The translations under genes and the position numbers were made by a program. Positions 16,801-25,182 of a stretch of 50,843 nucleotides of DNA are shown here, piece after piece. How positions within the stretch are numbered: the first letter of the stretch is position 1; each line of letters opens with the position of its first letter. Origin of the DNA: Borborobacter arsenicus (lineage in GTDB: Bacteria; Pseudomonadota; Alphaproteobacteria; Rhizobiales; Rhizobiaceae). Where the stretch lies: the NCBI RefSeq assembly GCF_003934165.1, contig NZ_ML133514.1:281-51123 (forward strand), written 5' to 3'. Under the pieces are notes generated by a model. That model was given only the letters and a program-made list of their open reading frames with translations, ran no database searches and was not told where the DNA came from.

Positions 16801-17724
16801 ATGGCTGTCACAGACGCATCTTTCGCACTGGTCGATTGGGGACAACGAGCTTTCGTCTGTGGCTTGTCGGCGACGAAGGCAACGTCCTTGAGAGCAGTCG
16901 TGGACGCGAAGGAATGCTTCATGCGGCGGAAACAGGCTTCGAGGCGGTGCTGAAGTTTCATCTCGGCCGCACATCGGCTCCCGCTGGCCTTCGCACTGTC
17001 ATCTGCAGAATGGCCGGCGCCCGGCAGGGCTGGCTGGAAGCCCCCTATCTTTGCGTGCCCACTGGGCTGGACAGCCTTGCCATGCAGGCTGTGCGGCCGT
17101 CAAGCGGACTTGGCGACATACGCATCCTGCCTGGAATGTCTTATTCCGACCCCATCGCGCCGAGCGTCATGCGCGGTGAGGAAACACAATTGCTCGGCCT
17201 TGCCGCAGCGGCAGACGATGCACTCGCGTGCATGCCGGGCACCCACTGCAAATGGGTGGAGATCGGCCATGGTGCGGTGAAGCGGTTCTCAACCTTCATG
17301 ACCGGCGAGCTGTTCGACGTGCTGGGACAACACTCCATCCTCAAACATGCGGTGGAGCTCGAAAACTCCCCGGCGAAGGTGGACGCGGCCTTCCTCACGG
17401 CCATGTCGCGGGCGCTGGCCGAGCCCGATCTGGCCTGGCATGTTTGCGCTGCGAGCTTCCCAACTGCTTGGCGCATCGGACAGGGCCGACGGTGCCTCGT
17501 CGTTATCCGGGCTGCTGGTCGGCGCCGAGGTTGGCGCCGCCCGGCGGCTCTATCCGGCCGGGCGCGATGTGACGCTGGTGGCCTCCGGCCCGATCGCCGG
17601 TCTTTACCGTGCAGCTCTTGAGCAAGGTGGGTTTACGGTTCGTCTGCACGACGCTGAGGAGGCGACTAGACAAGGCTTGATGGCGGCGGCTCGCCAGATC
17701 TGGCAGAAGGGAAACGATCAATGA
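16801..17724 (+). pseudogene. dgoK: 2-dehydro-3-deoxygalactonokinase with two frameshifts
   Basis: The family's start (ALVDWG then TTSFRLWLV) is split between two frames at the G run 16838-16841, as if one G were lost. The middle of the protein (for example MPGTHCKWVEIG and FMTGELFDVLGQHSIL) is read in the second frame. Near 17439-17446 the frame changes back, where the sequence after LAWH continues as FALRASQLLGA in the first frame; that needs one added or two lost bases. The two shifts restore the original frame, and the end (GLMAAARQIWQKGNDQ) overlaps the aldolase start by four bases. Either a decayed gene or sequencing errors. An intact enzyme would phosphorylate 2-dehydro-3-deoxygalactonate in the De Ley-Doudoroff pathway. 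Confidence 0.85.
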
Positions 17725-18380
17725 GCGAAACTTCAGCCACGCCGGTTCAGTGGCGCCGGTCGCTGGTCGCGATCTTGCGCGGCATCCGGCCGGAAGAAAT
17801 CACCGGTATTGTCGATGCGCTGGTGGAAGAGGGCTTCGAAGCGATCGAGGTGCCGCTCAACTCCCCCGACCCCTTTGTGTCTATACGCATCGCCGTGGAG
17901 CGTCATGGCCGCAGTTGCCTCATTGGGGCGGGGACGGTGTTGTCACCCTCGGACGTTGACAGATTGGCGCAAACAGGTGGACGCCTCGTCGTCAGTCCCA
18001 ATGTCGATGCAGCGGTTCTCGAGCGCGCCGGCAGCCATGGCATGGTGACAATGCCAAGTGTCTTCACCGCGACAGAAGCGCTTCTTGCCCTTCGCAGTGG
18101 TGCTTCGGCCCTGAAATTCTTTCCAGCCGCGACACTGGGGGCAGCAGGCATCGCTGCGATCGGCACTGTTTTGCCCAAAGACGCTGTCGTCGGTGCCGTT
18201 GGCGGTGTCGCGCACGAAGATTTCAGGCAATACGCAAAGGTCGGTGTCACTGCCTTCGGGCTTGGCTCCAGCCTCTACAAGCCGGGTGATGACGCCCAAG
18301 CCGTGCGGATGAAAGCGCGTCAGGCGATCGAGGCCGTCGACGCCGTTTTTTGCTGCAATGACGTGTCCGCGGCTCGTTGA
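17721..18380 (+). CDS. dgoA: 2-dehydro-3-deoxy-6-phosphogalactonate aldolase
   Basis: 219 residues, a class I KDPG/KDPGal-aldolase-family TIM barrel. Signatures: LVAILRGIRPEE at the N-terminus, the Glu of AIEVPLNSPDP, GAGTVLS, and the Schiff-base Lys in ALKFFPA. The NSP variant after the catalytic Glu strand is typical of DgoA rather than Eda. It cleaves KDPGal to pyruvate and glyceraldehyde 3-phosphate. Translation is coupled to the kinase frame by an ATGA overlap. With dgoK broken and no galactonate dehydratase in the window, the route is incomplete here unless other copies exist. Confidence 0.93.
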   Translation: MSETSATPVQWRRSLVAILRGIRPEEITGIVDALVEEGFEAIEVPLNSPDPFVSIRIAVERHGRSCLIGAGTVLSPSDVDRLAQTGGRLVVSPNVDAAVLERAGSHGMVTMPSVFTATEALLALRSGASALKFFPAATLGAAGIAAIGTVLPKDAVVGAVGGVAHEDFRQYAKVGVTAFGLGSSLYKPGDDAQAVRMKARQAIEAVDAVFCCNDVSAAR

Positions 18381-18407
18381 CTATTCTGGCACGGCACAAG
18401 GCGGCGC

Positions 18408-18431
18408 CTCGCCATCCGATAGGATGGTGAG
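18408..18431. terminator. Hairpin between convergent genes
   Basis: CTCGCCATCC-GATA-GGATGGTGAG forms a 10-base-pair stem (one G-T wobble) with a tetraloop. It sits in the 98-base gap between dgoA and the convergent XRE gene, where a bidirectional terminator is expected. There is no T run on either side, so intrinsic termination would be weak. Confidence 0.45.
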
Positions 18432-18478
18432 CCTGGTCGCTGAGCCGCATGGTCCGGTCAATCGCCCAGAGGATCACA

Positions 18479-19345
18479 TCAGATAATTCTGGGCATGACC
18501 ACAGCGTCTTCGCGCAGGTTTTCGTTGCCGATAAGATGCAGTAGATCGGTTTCAAGTTCCGGGCTATCCGGTTCAAACGTGCCACAGCGTGCCAGCATTT
18601 TGCGAACGGCGACGTTGGGGCGGATCCGTTCAAGCACGACGCGCGACGCCGCCGGGCGCCCCAGCGTCGTACTCAGCGACGTCTGCAGGCCGAACAGATA
18701 GCGTTGGCCTGGTCTTGGTATGATCGGAAAGACAGCGTTGGCTATGCAGCTTTTCATCAGGCTCTCAAATTCGACTACGAAGATGCAGTTGGAAAGCCCG
18801 GTTGCAAAGCCGCTGTATTTGAATGCGGTTTTGTGCCTTCCCGCACTCGCAGGATGGAAGATGCGCTCGATGTGGCGTGTGACGAAAAAACCCTCGGATT
18901 TGGAAAGTCGGAACAGGCTGCGCACGACGCGCCCCGACAGATCGTAGGCATAATAATATCGGTAATAATATCCCTCATACTTATCCAACGGCTCCGAAAA
19001 TTCCTGTGAGAACAAGCTGATATCGTCAAGCAGTCGGCTGCTGACCGCAATTTTGGTTGCAGCTGGGCTTTTCCTGATCTGGAATATCGCCCGAAGATTA
19101 TTATGCGGCAGACAGATTTCCTCTACCTCCAGCCCGAAAAAATCGGCAATCCGCTTCAGAATGAACAGGGAAGGCATCACGGTGCCCGAAGTGTATTTGT
19201 TGAATTGCTGGCGATTGATACCGATCTGCCGGCAGACCTCCGAGATCGACGGATAGAAGCCGCATAGATATATGAGGTTCCTTGCCAGATCGGGCGGAGA
19301 CTCACGCGTTCCGCCACCAGTTCCGGCTTTGTGTCTTGTCATCAT
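18479..19345 (-). CDS. XRE-type helix-turn-helix regulator with a long C-terminal domain
   Basis: 288 residues. An N-terminal helix-turn-helix is seen at about residues 33-70 (SEVCRQIGINRQQFNKYTSG, then PSLFILKRIADFFGLEVEEI). The remaining 200 residues are not a cupin, the domain expected for PuuR-like polyamine regulators. They contain a Tyr-rich stretch (EGYYYRYYYAYDLSGRVV) and beta-rich sequence that I do not recognise, perhaps a ligand-binding domain of the kind that sits behind HTH in DUF-type regulators. The ATG has no Shine-Dalgarno-like sequence upstream. It is divergent from the flavoprotein/polyamine importer operon and is its likely regulator. Confidence 0.75.
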   Translation of the reverse strand: MMTRHKAGTGGGTRESPPDLARNLIYLCGFYPSISEVCRQIGINRQQFNKYTSGTVMPSLFILKRIADFFGLEVEEICLPHNNLRAIFQIRKSPAATKIAVSSRLLDDISLFSQEFSEPLDKYEGYYYRYYYAYDLSGRVVRSLFRLSKSEGFFVTRHIERIFHPASAGRHKTAFKYSGFATGLSNCIFVVEFESLMKSCIANAVFPIIPRPGQRYLFGLQTSLSTTLGRPAASRVVLERIRPNVAVRKMLARCGTFEPDSPELETDLLHLIGNENLREDAVVMPRII

Positions 19346-19721
19346 TTGAAGTGTGAACTCACTGCCCTTGCGCTAGTTTATACTCTGCAATGCGCTGATG
19401 AGCGTCAAGTGGTGGCCATGTGCGAAATTGTCACCGCTGCGGAGCCGGGTAAAGTCCAGCCCGAGGTAGCGACGCGCAGTGAAGGTAGCGCCCGTCTCCT
19501 TATGGGGGAGGAGTACTCCATGGGCTTGGCCTAATAAGGCTCGGCTCGATTCCGCACTGATGCGGTCGGCGCCTATGGAAGCGCTCATCCTCCTTGTTTC
19601 GGTATTTGAAGCGCGAGGCCTGACGGTCCTGCGGCCATGAAGGCGCATTCACAGTTTTTGGACAAGGGTGTCCGCCGGGCGACGGCGGCTTCATCCGATC
19701 GCGTCCGCGGAGCGAGAGCAG
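19346..19721. promoter_or_regulatory. Divergent control region of the XRE gene and the amine-catabolism operon
   Basis: 376 bases without a gene. It must hold promoters for both directions. Visible elements: a short inverted repeat AGTG-TGAACT-CACT at 19350-19363 immediately before the regulator's start codon, and a GC-rich hairpin CCGCCG-GGCGA-CGGCGG close to the flavoprotein start (about 19672-19688). The length would allow an untranslated leader, but I see no known riboswitch. Confidence 0.4.
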
Positions 19722-21053
19722 ATGTTGAACCAGACCGCCGAACTGGCAGGAGCCGCGCCATCGGGCAGGACGCTGCCGAAGTCCCTCTGGGCTGCCACGG
19801 CTAACCCTCTCGCTGCCCAGCCGGAACTCGAGGGCGGCCATCAGTTCGATGTCGCCATTGTCGGTGCAGGCTTCACCGGGCTGAGAACGGCTGTCGAGCT
19901 CGCCCTTTCGGGGGTGCGGGTCGCCGTTCTGGAAGCGATGGAAGTCGGCTACGGCGCTTCTGGACGCAGCGGCGGCCAGGTAAATCCCATATTGCGCATG
20001 AGGCCGGAGGAGGTGAGCGCCGAAATCGGCCACCAGAACGGCGAAAATCTGGTGGCTGCAACGCTGGCCTCGGGCAATGCTTTGTTCGAAGACATCAGGC
20101 GGTTCGGCATCGGTTGCGATCCGGTGCAGAAGGGCTGGCTCCAGGTGGCGCATACCGACACCGCCATGGGCGGCCTGGAGCGGCTGCAGAAGGCGTGGAA
20201 TGCCGCCGGCGGCGAGATTTCCGTGCTTGATCGGAATGAGTGCCGGGAATGGTCGGGCTCGGCCGATTATGTCGGCGGCCTGTTCCATCCGTCGGCCGGT
20301 CACGTGCAGCCGCTCTCGCTCGTACGCGGATTTGCGCAGACCGCGCTCCAGCATGGTGCGAAAATATTCGAGCACAGCGCCGTCACGGCGATCTCCCGTG
20401 CCGCCAACAACAAATGGATGCTCAGCACCCGGCGCGGCAGCGTGATCGCCGACAAGGTGGTCATCACGACAAATGCCTATACCGGCGATCTCTGGCCCAA
20501 GCTGAAGCGCACGGTCATGCCGCTCGTCAGCCTGCAGGCTGCGACCGAGCCGCTGTCCTTGGTCCAGCGCGCCCAGGTCCTGCCTCGCGAAACCACGATT
20601 GCGGATACGCGCCGGGCAATCATCTATGCCCGTTATGATCGCGATGGCCGGCTGTCGATTGGCTGCATGGGAAGCTATCCCGACCATCCCGACGCATTGG
20701 GTGGCTTCAGCCGTCTCAAATCAGGCACGGAGCGCATATTCCCTACCCTCAAGGGCGTTGAATGGCAGTTCAAATGGGGTGGGCGCATTGCCATCACCCC
20801 GAATTTCCTGCCGCACCTGCATGAGCCGGCGCCGGGCCTGCTGATCGGCCTCGGCTTCAACGGGCGCGGCGTGGCCATGACTTCCGTGATGGGGCGCGCA
20901 TTGGGAGCGAAGCTGCTTGGCGCGCGCGATGGCGATCTGCCTTTCCCGGTCAGCCCCATAAAAGCCATCCCTTTCCATCGTATTCTGGCCGCGATACTGC
21001 CCGTCGCCACGCCGCTTCTGGCAGTGGCTGATCGTATGGACAGGATGAAGTGA
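19722..21053 (+). CDS. FAD-dependent amine/amino-acid oxidoreductase (DAO family, PuuB-like)
   Basis: 443 residues from the ATG at 19722 with GGAGCGAGAG just upstream. The dinucleotide-binding motif is [18 protein letters not shown] near residue 45, followed by [12 protein letters not shown], the segment that marks gamma-glutamylputrescine oxidase and related flavoproteins. The C-terminal FAD contact is seen in [19 protein letters not shown]. The reaction would be oxidative deamination of an imported amine to an aldehyde, feeding the aldehyde dehydrogenase at 25183. Its stop overlaps the potA start (TGATG at 21051-21055). No gamma-glutamylputrescine synthetase is encoded nearby, so the substrate may be a free amine. 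Confidence 0.88.
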   Translation: MLNQTAELAGAAPSGRTLPKSLWAATANPLAAQPELEGGHQFDVAIVGAGFTGLRTAVELALSGVRVAVLEAMEVGYGASGRSGGQVNPILRMRPEEVSAEIGHQNGENLVAATLASGNALFEDIRRFGIGCDPVQKGWLQVAHTDTAMGGLERLQKAWNAAGGEISVLDRNECREWSGSADYVGGLFHPSAGHVQPLSLVRGFAQTALQHGAKIFEHSAVTAISRAANNKWMLSTRRGSVIADKVVITTNAYTGDLWPKLKRTVMPLVSLQAATEPLSLVQRAQVLPRETTIADTRRAIIYARYDRDGRLSIGCMGSYPDHPDALGGFSRLKSGTERIFPTLKGVEWQFKWGGRIAITPNFLPHLHEPAPGLLIGLGFNGRGVAMTSVMGRALGAKLLGARDGDLPFPVSPIKAIPFHRILAAILPVATPLLAVADRMDRMK

Positions 21054-22198
21054 TGACCAAAACCGCAAATCAAACGGCAAAGGATCCCGACGCCTTGGCT
21101 CTTATCGGCTTCCAGAATGTACGCAAAAGCTTCCGGACCAGCGAAGGCGGCCAGTTCACCGCACTGAACAATGTCAGCCTGTCCGTCAATGCCAATGAGT
21201 TCTTCACGCTGCTCGGTCCCTCGGGCTGCGGCAAGACGACCCTGCTGCGCCTGCTTGCCGGTTTCGAGACGCCGGATGCGGGCTCGGTCACTCTGGACGG
21301 CAAGGACATCACCGGCGATCCCGCCAACAGGCGGCCGGTCAACACGGTGTTCCAGAGCTATGCGCTCTTCCCGCATATGACCATCGCGCAGAATATCGGC
21401 TTCGGGCTGAGGATGCTCGGCACACCGCGCGATACCATTGAGCGCGTGACGAAGGAAATGCTCGATCTGGTGAAGCTCAGCACCATGTCGAGCCGCAAGC
21501 CGGCCCAGCTTTCCGGCGGCCAGCAGCAGCGCGTGGCATTGGCCCGGGCGCTTGCCCCGTCGCCGCGCGTGCTGCTTCTCGACGAGCCGCTTTCGGCGCT
21601 CGACCTGAAGCTGCGCAAGGAAATGCAGATCGAGATGAAGCGCATCCAGCGCGATTCCCACACGACCTTCCTGTTCGTCACGCATGACCAGGAAGAGGCG
21701 CTGACCATGTCCGACCGGATCGCGGTGATGGATCAGGGCCGCGTGCAGCAGGTCGGATCGCCGACCGAAATCTATGAGAATCCGGCCAATGCCTTCGTTG
21801 CCGCCTTCATCGGCGACATGAATTTCGTGTCCGTCAACCAGGTTGTCGGCCGGGAAGGCGACCTTGTCGTTGCAGACACGCCGATCGGCAGGTTGCACGC
21901 GCGCCAAAGCGGCTGCCGCGCAAGCGCGGACACGTCCTCCGTCGCCACCTTCGCCATTCGTCCCGAAAGATGCCGGCTTAAGCTCGCCGGCAAGGAGGCC
22001 GGGAATGGTGTCCGTGCCAAGATCACCAATGTCGTGTTCACCGGACCCTTCGCCAGCGTGATCGTCCGCCCGGAGAATTCAGGCGAGGAGCTGCGCGTTC
22101 GCGTTGCCGCCGACAATCCGGACTACGGGCGCTTCGAGGTCGATGCGGATGCGGTGCTTGAGCTTCCTTCCGACAAGCTGATGGCACTCGCATCATGA
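21053..22198 (+). CDS. potA: Polyamine-type ABC importer ATPase (PotA-like)
   Basis: 381 residues. Walker [17 protein letters not shown], signature [16 protein letters not shown] and Walker [13 protein letters not shown] are all intact, and the C-terminal TOBE domain ([24 protein letters not shown]) is typical of PotA/PotG-class ATPases. The ATG at 21053 overlaps the preceding stop codon; a GTG three bases earlier is unlikely. It energises the importer formed with the permeases at 22195 and 23099 and the binding protein at 24027. Its stop overlaps the next start by four bases. Confidence 0.93.
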   Translation: MTKTANQTAKDPDALALIGFQNVRKSFRTSEGGQFTALNNVSLSVNANEFFTLLGPSGCGKTTLLRLLAGFETPDAGSVTLDGKDITGDPANRRPVNTVFQSYALFPHMTIAQNIGFGLRMLGTPRDTIERVTKEMLDLVKLSTMSSRKPAQLSGGQQQRVALARALAPSPRVLLLDEPLSALDLKLRKEMQIEMKRIQRDSHTTFLFVTHDQEEALTMSDRIAVMDQGRVQQVGSPTEIYENPANAFVAAFIGDMNFVSVNQVVGREGDLVVADTPIGRLHARQSGCRASADTSSVATFAIRPERCRLKLAGKEAGNGVRAKITNVVFTGPFASVIVRPENSGEELRVRVAADNPDYGRFEVDADAVLELPSDKLMALAS

Positions 22199-23091
22199 CG
22201 GCGGCCCGTATCTCTCCAGATGGCGGCTGGCTGCGCGGGGCCGGCCTCTACCCGGCGCTCGGCGTCGTGGGCTTCTTCCTGCTCGTTCCGCTGGCTCTGA
22301 TCCTGGTCTATTCCTTCCTCGGCAAGGGCGACTATGGCGGCGTAGTCTGGTCGTTCAGTACCGCCGCCTATGAGAAGATCCTCTTCGTCAAGAAGCTCGA
22401 CGGCTCGAAGATGCTGAATTGGGCGTTCTTCACCGTGCTCTTCCGCTCGGTCATGCTGGCCCTTGCGACGACGGTGCTTTGCCTGCTGATCGCCTTCCCG
22501 GCGGCCTTCTTCATTTCGCGGCAGCGGGCCTTCGTCAAAGGCGTCCTGCTGCTGCTGATCATGTTTCCGTTCTGGTCGAACCTCCTGGTGCGGACCTCAT
22601 CCTGGATCATCCTGCTGCGCGACCACGGGCTGGTGAACAAGGCGCTGATGTGGCTCGGCCTGACCGATGCGCCGCTTGCCCTGCTCTATACGGATGGCGC
22701 CGTGCTCATCGGGCTGGTCTATGTCTATATCCCCTTCATGATCCTGCCGGTATTCACTTCGGTGGAGCGGCTGGACAAGCGGCTGATCGAGGCTGCCTTC
22801 GATCTCTATGCGAGCCGGATGCAGACTTTGCGGCGGGTCATCCTTCCTTTGACCATGCCCGGCATGGTGGCTGGATCGATCCTCGTCTTCATCCCCAGCC
22901 TCGGCGCCTTCATCACCCCCGATCTACTCGGCGGCGGACGCAAGCTGATGCTCGGAAGCCTGATCCAGCTCCAGTTCACGACCGCTCGGGATTGGCCACA
23001 CGGCGCCGCCATCTCGATCGTCCTGCTCGTGCTTGTCGTCACCACCCTGGTGCTTGCCGCGCGGCGTGGCACGTCGGCCAAGGCGAGGTAG
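22195..23091 (+). CDS. potB: Polyamine-type ABC importer permease (PotB-like)
   Basis: 298 residues with six predicted membrane segments, the first at about residues 18-42. The cytoplasmic EAA loop that docks the ATPase is visible as [20 protein letters not shown]. The sequence [20 protein letters not shown] is characteristic of PotB/PotH. It is coupled to potA by an ATGA overlap and is followed within eight bases by the second permease gene. Confidence 0.93.
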   Translation: MTAARISPDGGWLRGAGLYPALGVVGFFLLVPLALILVYSFLGKGDYGGVVWSFSTAAYEKILFVKKLDGSKMLNWAFFTVLFRSVMLALATTVLCLLIAFPAAFFISRQRAFVKGVLLLLIMFPFWSNLLVRTSSWIILLRDHGLVNKALMWLGLTDAPLALLYTDGAVLIGLVYVYIPFMILPVFTSVERLDKRLIEAAFDLYASRMQTLRRVILPLTMPGMVAGSILVFIPSLGAFITPDLLGGGRKLMLGSLIQLQFTTARDWPHGAAISIVLLVLVVTTLVLAARRGTSAKAR

Positions 23092-23098
23092 AATTGCC

Positions 23099-23980
23099 AT
23101 GACACATGCTCAATCCCTGGCGATGAACGCCGCGATCCCGCAGTCCGGAAGCAAGCGCAGGGCGCGCACGGCCGACCAGAGCCTCAACCGTTTCGCCGGC
23201 TTCGGCACCATCACGGTGCTGCTCTTTGCCTTCCTTTACCTGCCGATCGTCATTCTGGTGGTCTTTTCCTTCAACGCATCCAACACGATCAGCGTGTGGG
23301 AAGGCTTCACCTTCAAATGGTACTGGATCGCCGCCCAGAACACCGATCTGCACAAGGCGGCGCTGAACACACTGTTGATCGGCGGCGTGGCGACCGTGGT
23401 TTCGGTCTTGCTCGCCATACCGGCGGCCCTCGTCTTGTCTGGCCGGGCCGAGACTGGCTCGGGCGGCAAATATCTGCTGATCCTTTCGCTGCCGCTGATG
23501 CTGCCGGAGATCATGATCGCGATCGCGACGCTCATCCTCTTCACCACGATCGGCCTCAATCTGGGCATCGGTAATGTGATGATCGCGCACACGGTATTCT
23601 GCCTGCCCTTTGCGCTGATGCCGATCCTGGCGCGGCTGCGCGGCATGGATCATCGCCTGAGCGAGGCGGCTTATGATCTCTACGCCAGCCGCTGGCAGTG
23701 TTTCCGGCTGGTCGTCCTGCCCTTGCTTGCGCCCGGCATCGTCACCGGCGCGATGCTGGCCTTCATCGTCTCGTTCGACAATTTCATCATTACGCTGATG
23801 GTTTCCGGCGCCGGGGGCACGACGCTTCCGCTCTACATCTACGGTCTCGTGAAGACCCAGATGACGCCGGAACTCAACGCGATTTCGACGGGCGTGCTGT
23901 TGCTGTCGCTCGCCCTTCTCTCGACTGCCTTCGTGCTCACGAAGGGCCGCATCCTTGGCGTTTCGGGGATGTCGGAGTGA
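23099..23980 (+). CDS. potC: Polyamine-type ABC importer permease (PotC-like)
   Basis: 293 residues from the ATG at 23099; an earlier in-frame start inside potB is not credible. The EAA loop is LSEAAYDLYASRWQCFRLVV and the preceding PEIMIAIATLILF and DNFIITLMVSG segments are PotC/PotI hallmarks. A basic N-terminus of about 30 residues precedes the first membrane segment. It is the second half of the membrane channel. Confidence 0.92.
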   Translation: MTHAQSLAMNAAIPQSGSKRRARTADQSLNRFAGFGTITVLLFAFLYLPIVILVVFSFNASNTISVWEGFTFKWYWIAAQNTDLHKAALNTLLIGGVATVVSVLLAIPAALVLSGRAETGSGGKYLLILSLPLMLPEIMIAIATLILFTTIGLNLGIGNVMIAHTVFCLPFALMPILARLRGMDHRLSEAAYDLYASRWQCFRLVVLPLLAPGIVTGAMLAFIVSFDNFIITLMVSGAGGTTLPLYIYGLVKTQMTPELNAISTGVLLLSLALLSTAFVLTKGRILGVSGMSE

Positions 23981-24026
23981 GCGCGAAAGGAAAGCAACGA
24001 CTATCTTGAAAACGGAGGAAGAACCC

Positions 24027-25067
24027 ATGCGAATTTCGAAGATCCTGACGGCGCTTGCCGCGGGCACCATGCTGACGGCGACCACGATGGCGGCTCAGGC
24101 CGAAGGCAAGCTCAACATCTATAACTGGGCCGGCTACACGCCGCCGGAACTGGTTGAGAAGTTCGAGAAGGAAACCGGGATCGATGTCACCATCGATACA
24201 TATGATTCCAACGAGACGCTGCTTGCCAAACTCAAGGCCGGCGGTGGCGGCTATGACATCATCGTCACCGCCCATACCTTCATCGAGGTCAATGCCAAGG
24301 AAGGCCTGATCCAGAAGTTCAATCCGAAGGACCTGCCGAACTACAAATATCTGGACAAGAAGTTCGTCGATCCGTCCTGGGACCCGGAAAGCCAGTATTC
24401 GCTGCCCTATCAGTGGGGCACGACCTCATTTGCGGTCGACACCGCCGTCTATGACAAGCCGATCGACAGTTTCGAGACGCTGTTCAACCCCCCGGCCGAG
24501 CTTGCCGGCAAGGTCGGCATGCTCAAGGGCGGTTCCGACCTGATCGCGATGGCGGAACTCTATCTCGGAGTGCCGCTCTGTTCGGAAGATCCTGCCGAGA
24601 TGCAGAAGGTGCTCGACCTTCTTCTGGCCCAGAAGCAGTCGGTCAAGGTCTATGCGGGTGCTGCTGCCCTGCGCGACCAGATGGTTTCCGGCGAGATCGC
24701 GATGACCAGCAACTATAGTGGCCAGGTCCAGCGCGCCCGCGCCGAGAAGAAGACGGTGCAATATGTCTATCCGAAGGAGGGCGTGATCGCCTGGGTCGAC
24801 GCGCTGGCGATTCCGGCCGACGCAAAGAACCTGGAGAATGCGCGCAAATTTGCCGACTTCCTGCTGGCACCGGAAAATGCCGGCGCACTCAGCAACCATG
24901 CCGGCTATGCCAATGGTTCGGCCGGTTCGGAGGAGTTCATGAAGCCCGAACTGATCGAGGCACCCGAACTTCATGTTCCGGAAGGCATCAAGACCGAGCC
25001 GATGAAAACCTGCTCGCCGGCCGCCAACGAGCTTGAAGCCCAAATCATGACCCAACTGATGCAGTAG
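24027..25067 (+). CDS. potD: Polyamine-type periplasmic binding protein (PotD-like)
   Basis: 346 residues. Sec signal peptide with cleavage expected after AQA (residue 25). The mature start, KLNIYNWAGYTPPELVEKF, is the diagnostic opening of PotD/PotF-type binding proteins, and DIIVTAHTFI lies in the ligand-cleft region. GGAGGAAGA precedes the ATG. It determines the imported amine; residues matching the PotD diamine pocket cannot be assigned by eye. Two strong hairpins lie between it and the aldehyde dehydrogenase gene, which would favour a higher level of this message. Confidence 0.92.
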   Translation: MRISKILTALAAGTMLTATTMAAQAEGKLNIYNWAGYTPPELVEKFEKETGIDVTIDTYDSNETLLAKLKAGGGGYDIIVTAHTFIEVNAKEGLIQKFNPKDLPNYKYLDKKFVDPSWDPESQYSLPYQWGTTSFAVDTAVYDKPIDSFETLFNPPAELAGKVGMLKGGSDLIAMAELYLGVPLCSEDPAEMQKVLDLLLAQKQSVKVYAGAAALRDQMVSGEIAMTSNYSGQVQRARAEKKTVQYVYPKEGVIAWVDALAIPADAKNLENARKFADFLLAPENAGALSNHAGYANGSAGSEEFMKPELIEAPELHVPEGIKTEPMKTCSPAANELEAQIMTQLMQ

Positions 25068-25076
25068 TCCAGGCAC

Positions 25077-25102
25077 GGGCGCGCGCAGAGTTCGGCGCGC
25101 CC
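25077..25102. terminator. GC-rich hairpin after potD
   Basis: GGGCGCGC paired with GCGCGCCC across a 10-base loop, nine bases after the potD stop codon. No T run follows. Its place after a binding-protein gene inside an operon suggests partial termination or protection of the upstream message from 3' exonucleases. Confidence 0.5.
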
Positions 25103-25127
25103 TCCTGCCAGCTTCTGCAATTAGCAA

Positions 25128-25149
25128 CCGGCGTGCTCCCGCACGCCGG
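25128..25149. terminator. Second hairpin between potD and the aldehyde dehydrogenase gene
   Basis: CCGGCGTGC-TCCC-GCACGCCGG is a perfect 9-base-pair stem with a tetraloop, followed by AGAGAACAGCTTTTAC. It is the stronger of two hairpins in this 115-base gap. Intrinsic termination is possible but the T run is short and displaced. Confidence 0.5.
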
Positions 25150-25182
25150 AGAGAACAGCTTTTACTATCGAAAGAGGACAGA

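Noticed and set aside
13576-21907. Very long open frames antisense to the M20, flavoprotein and potA genes (for example minus 13576-15036, 19500-20687, 20675-21907)
   Set aside because: They mirror strongly coded genes on the other strand, have His/Arg/Gly-rich shadow composition, no family features and no ribosome binding sites; GC-rich codon bias creates such frames.
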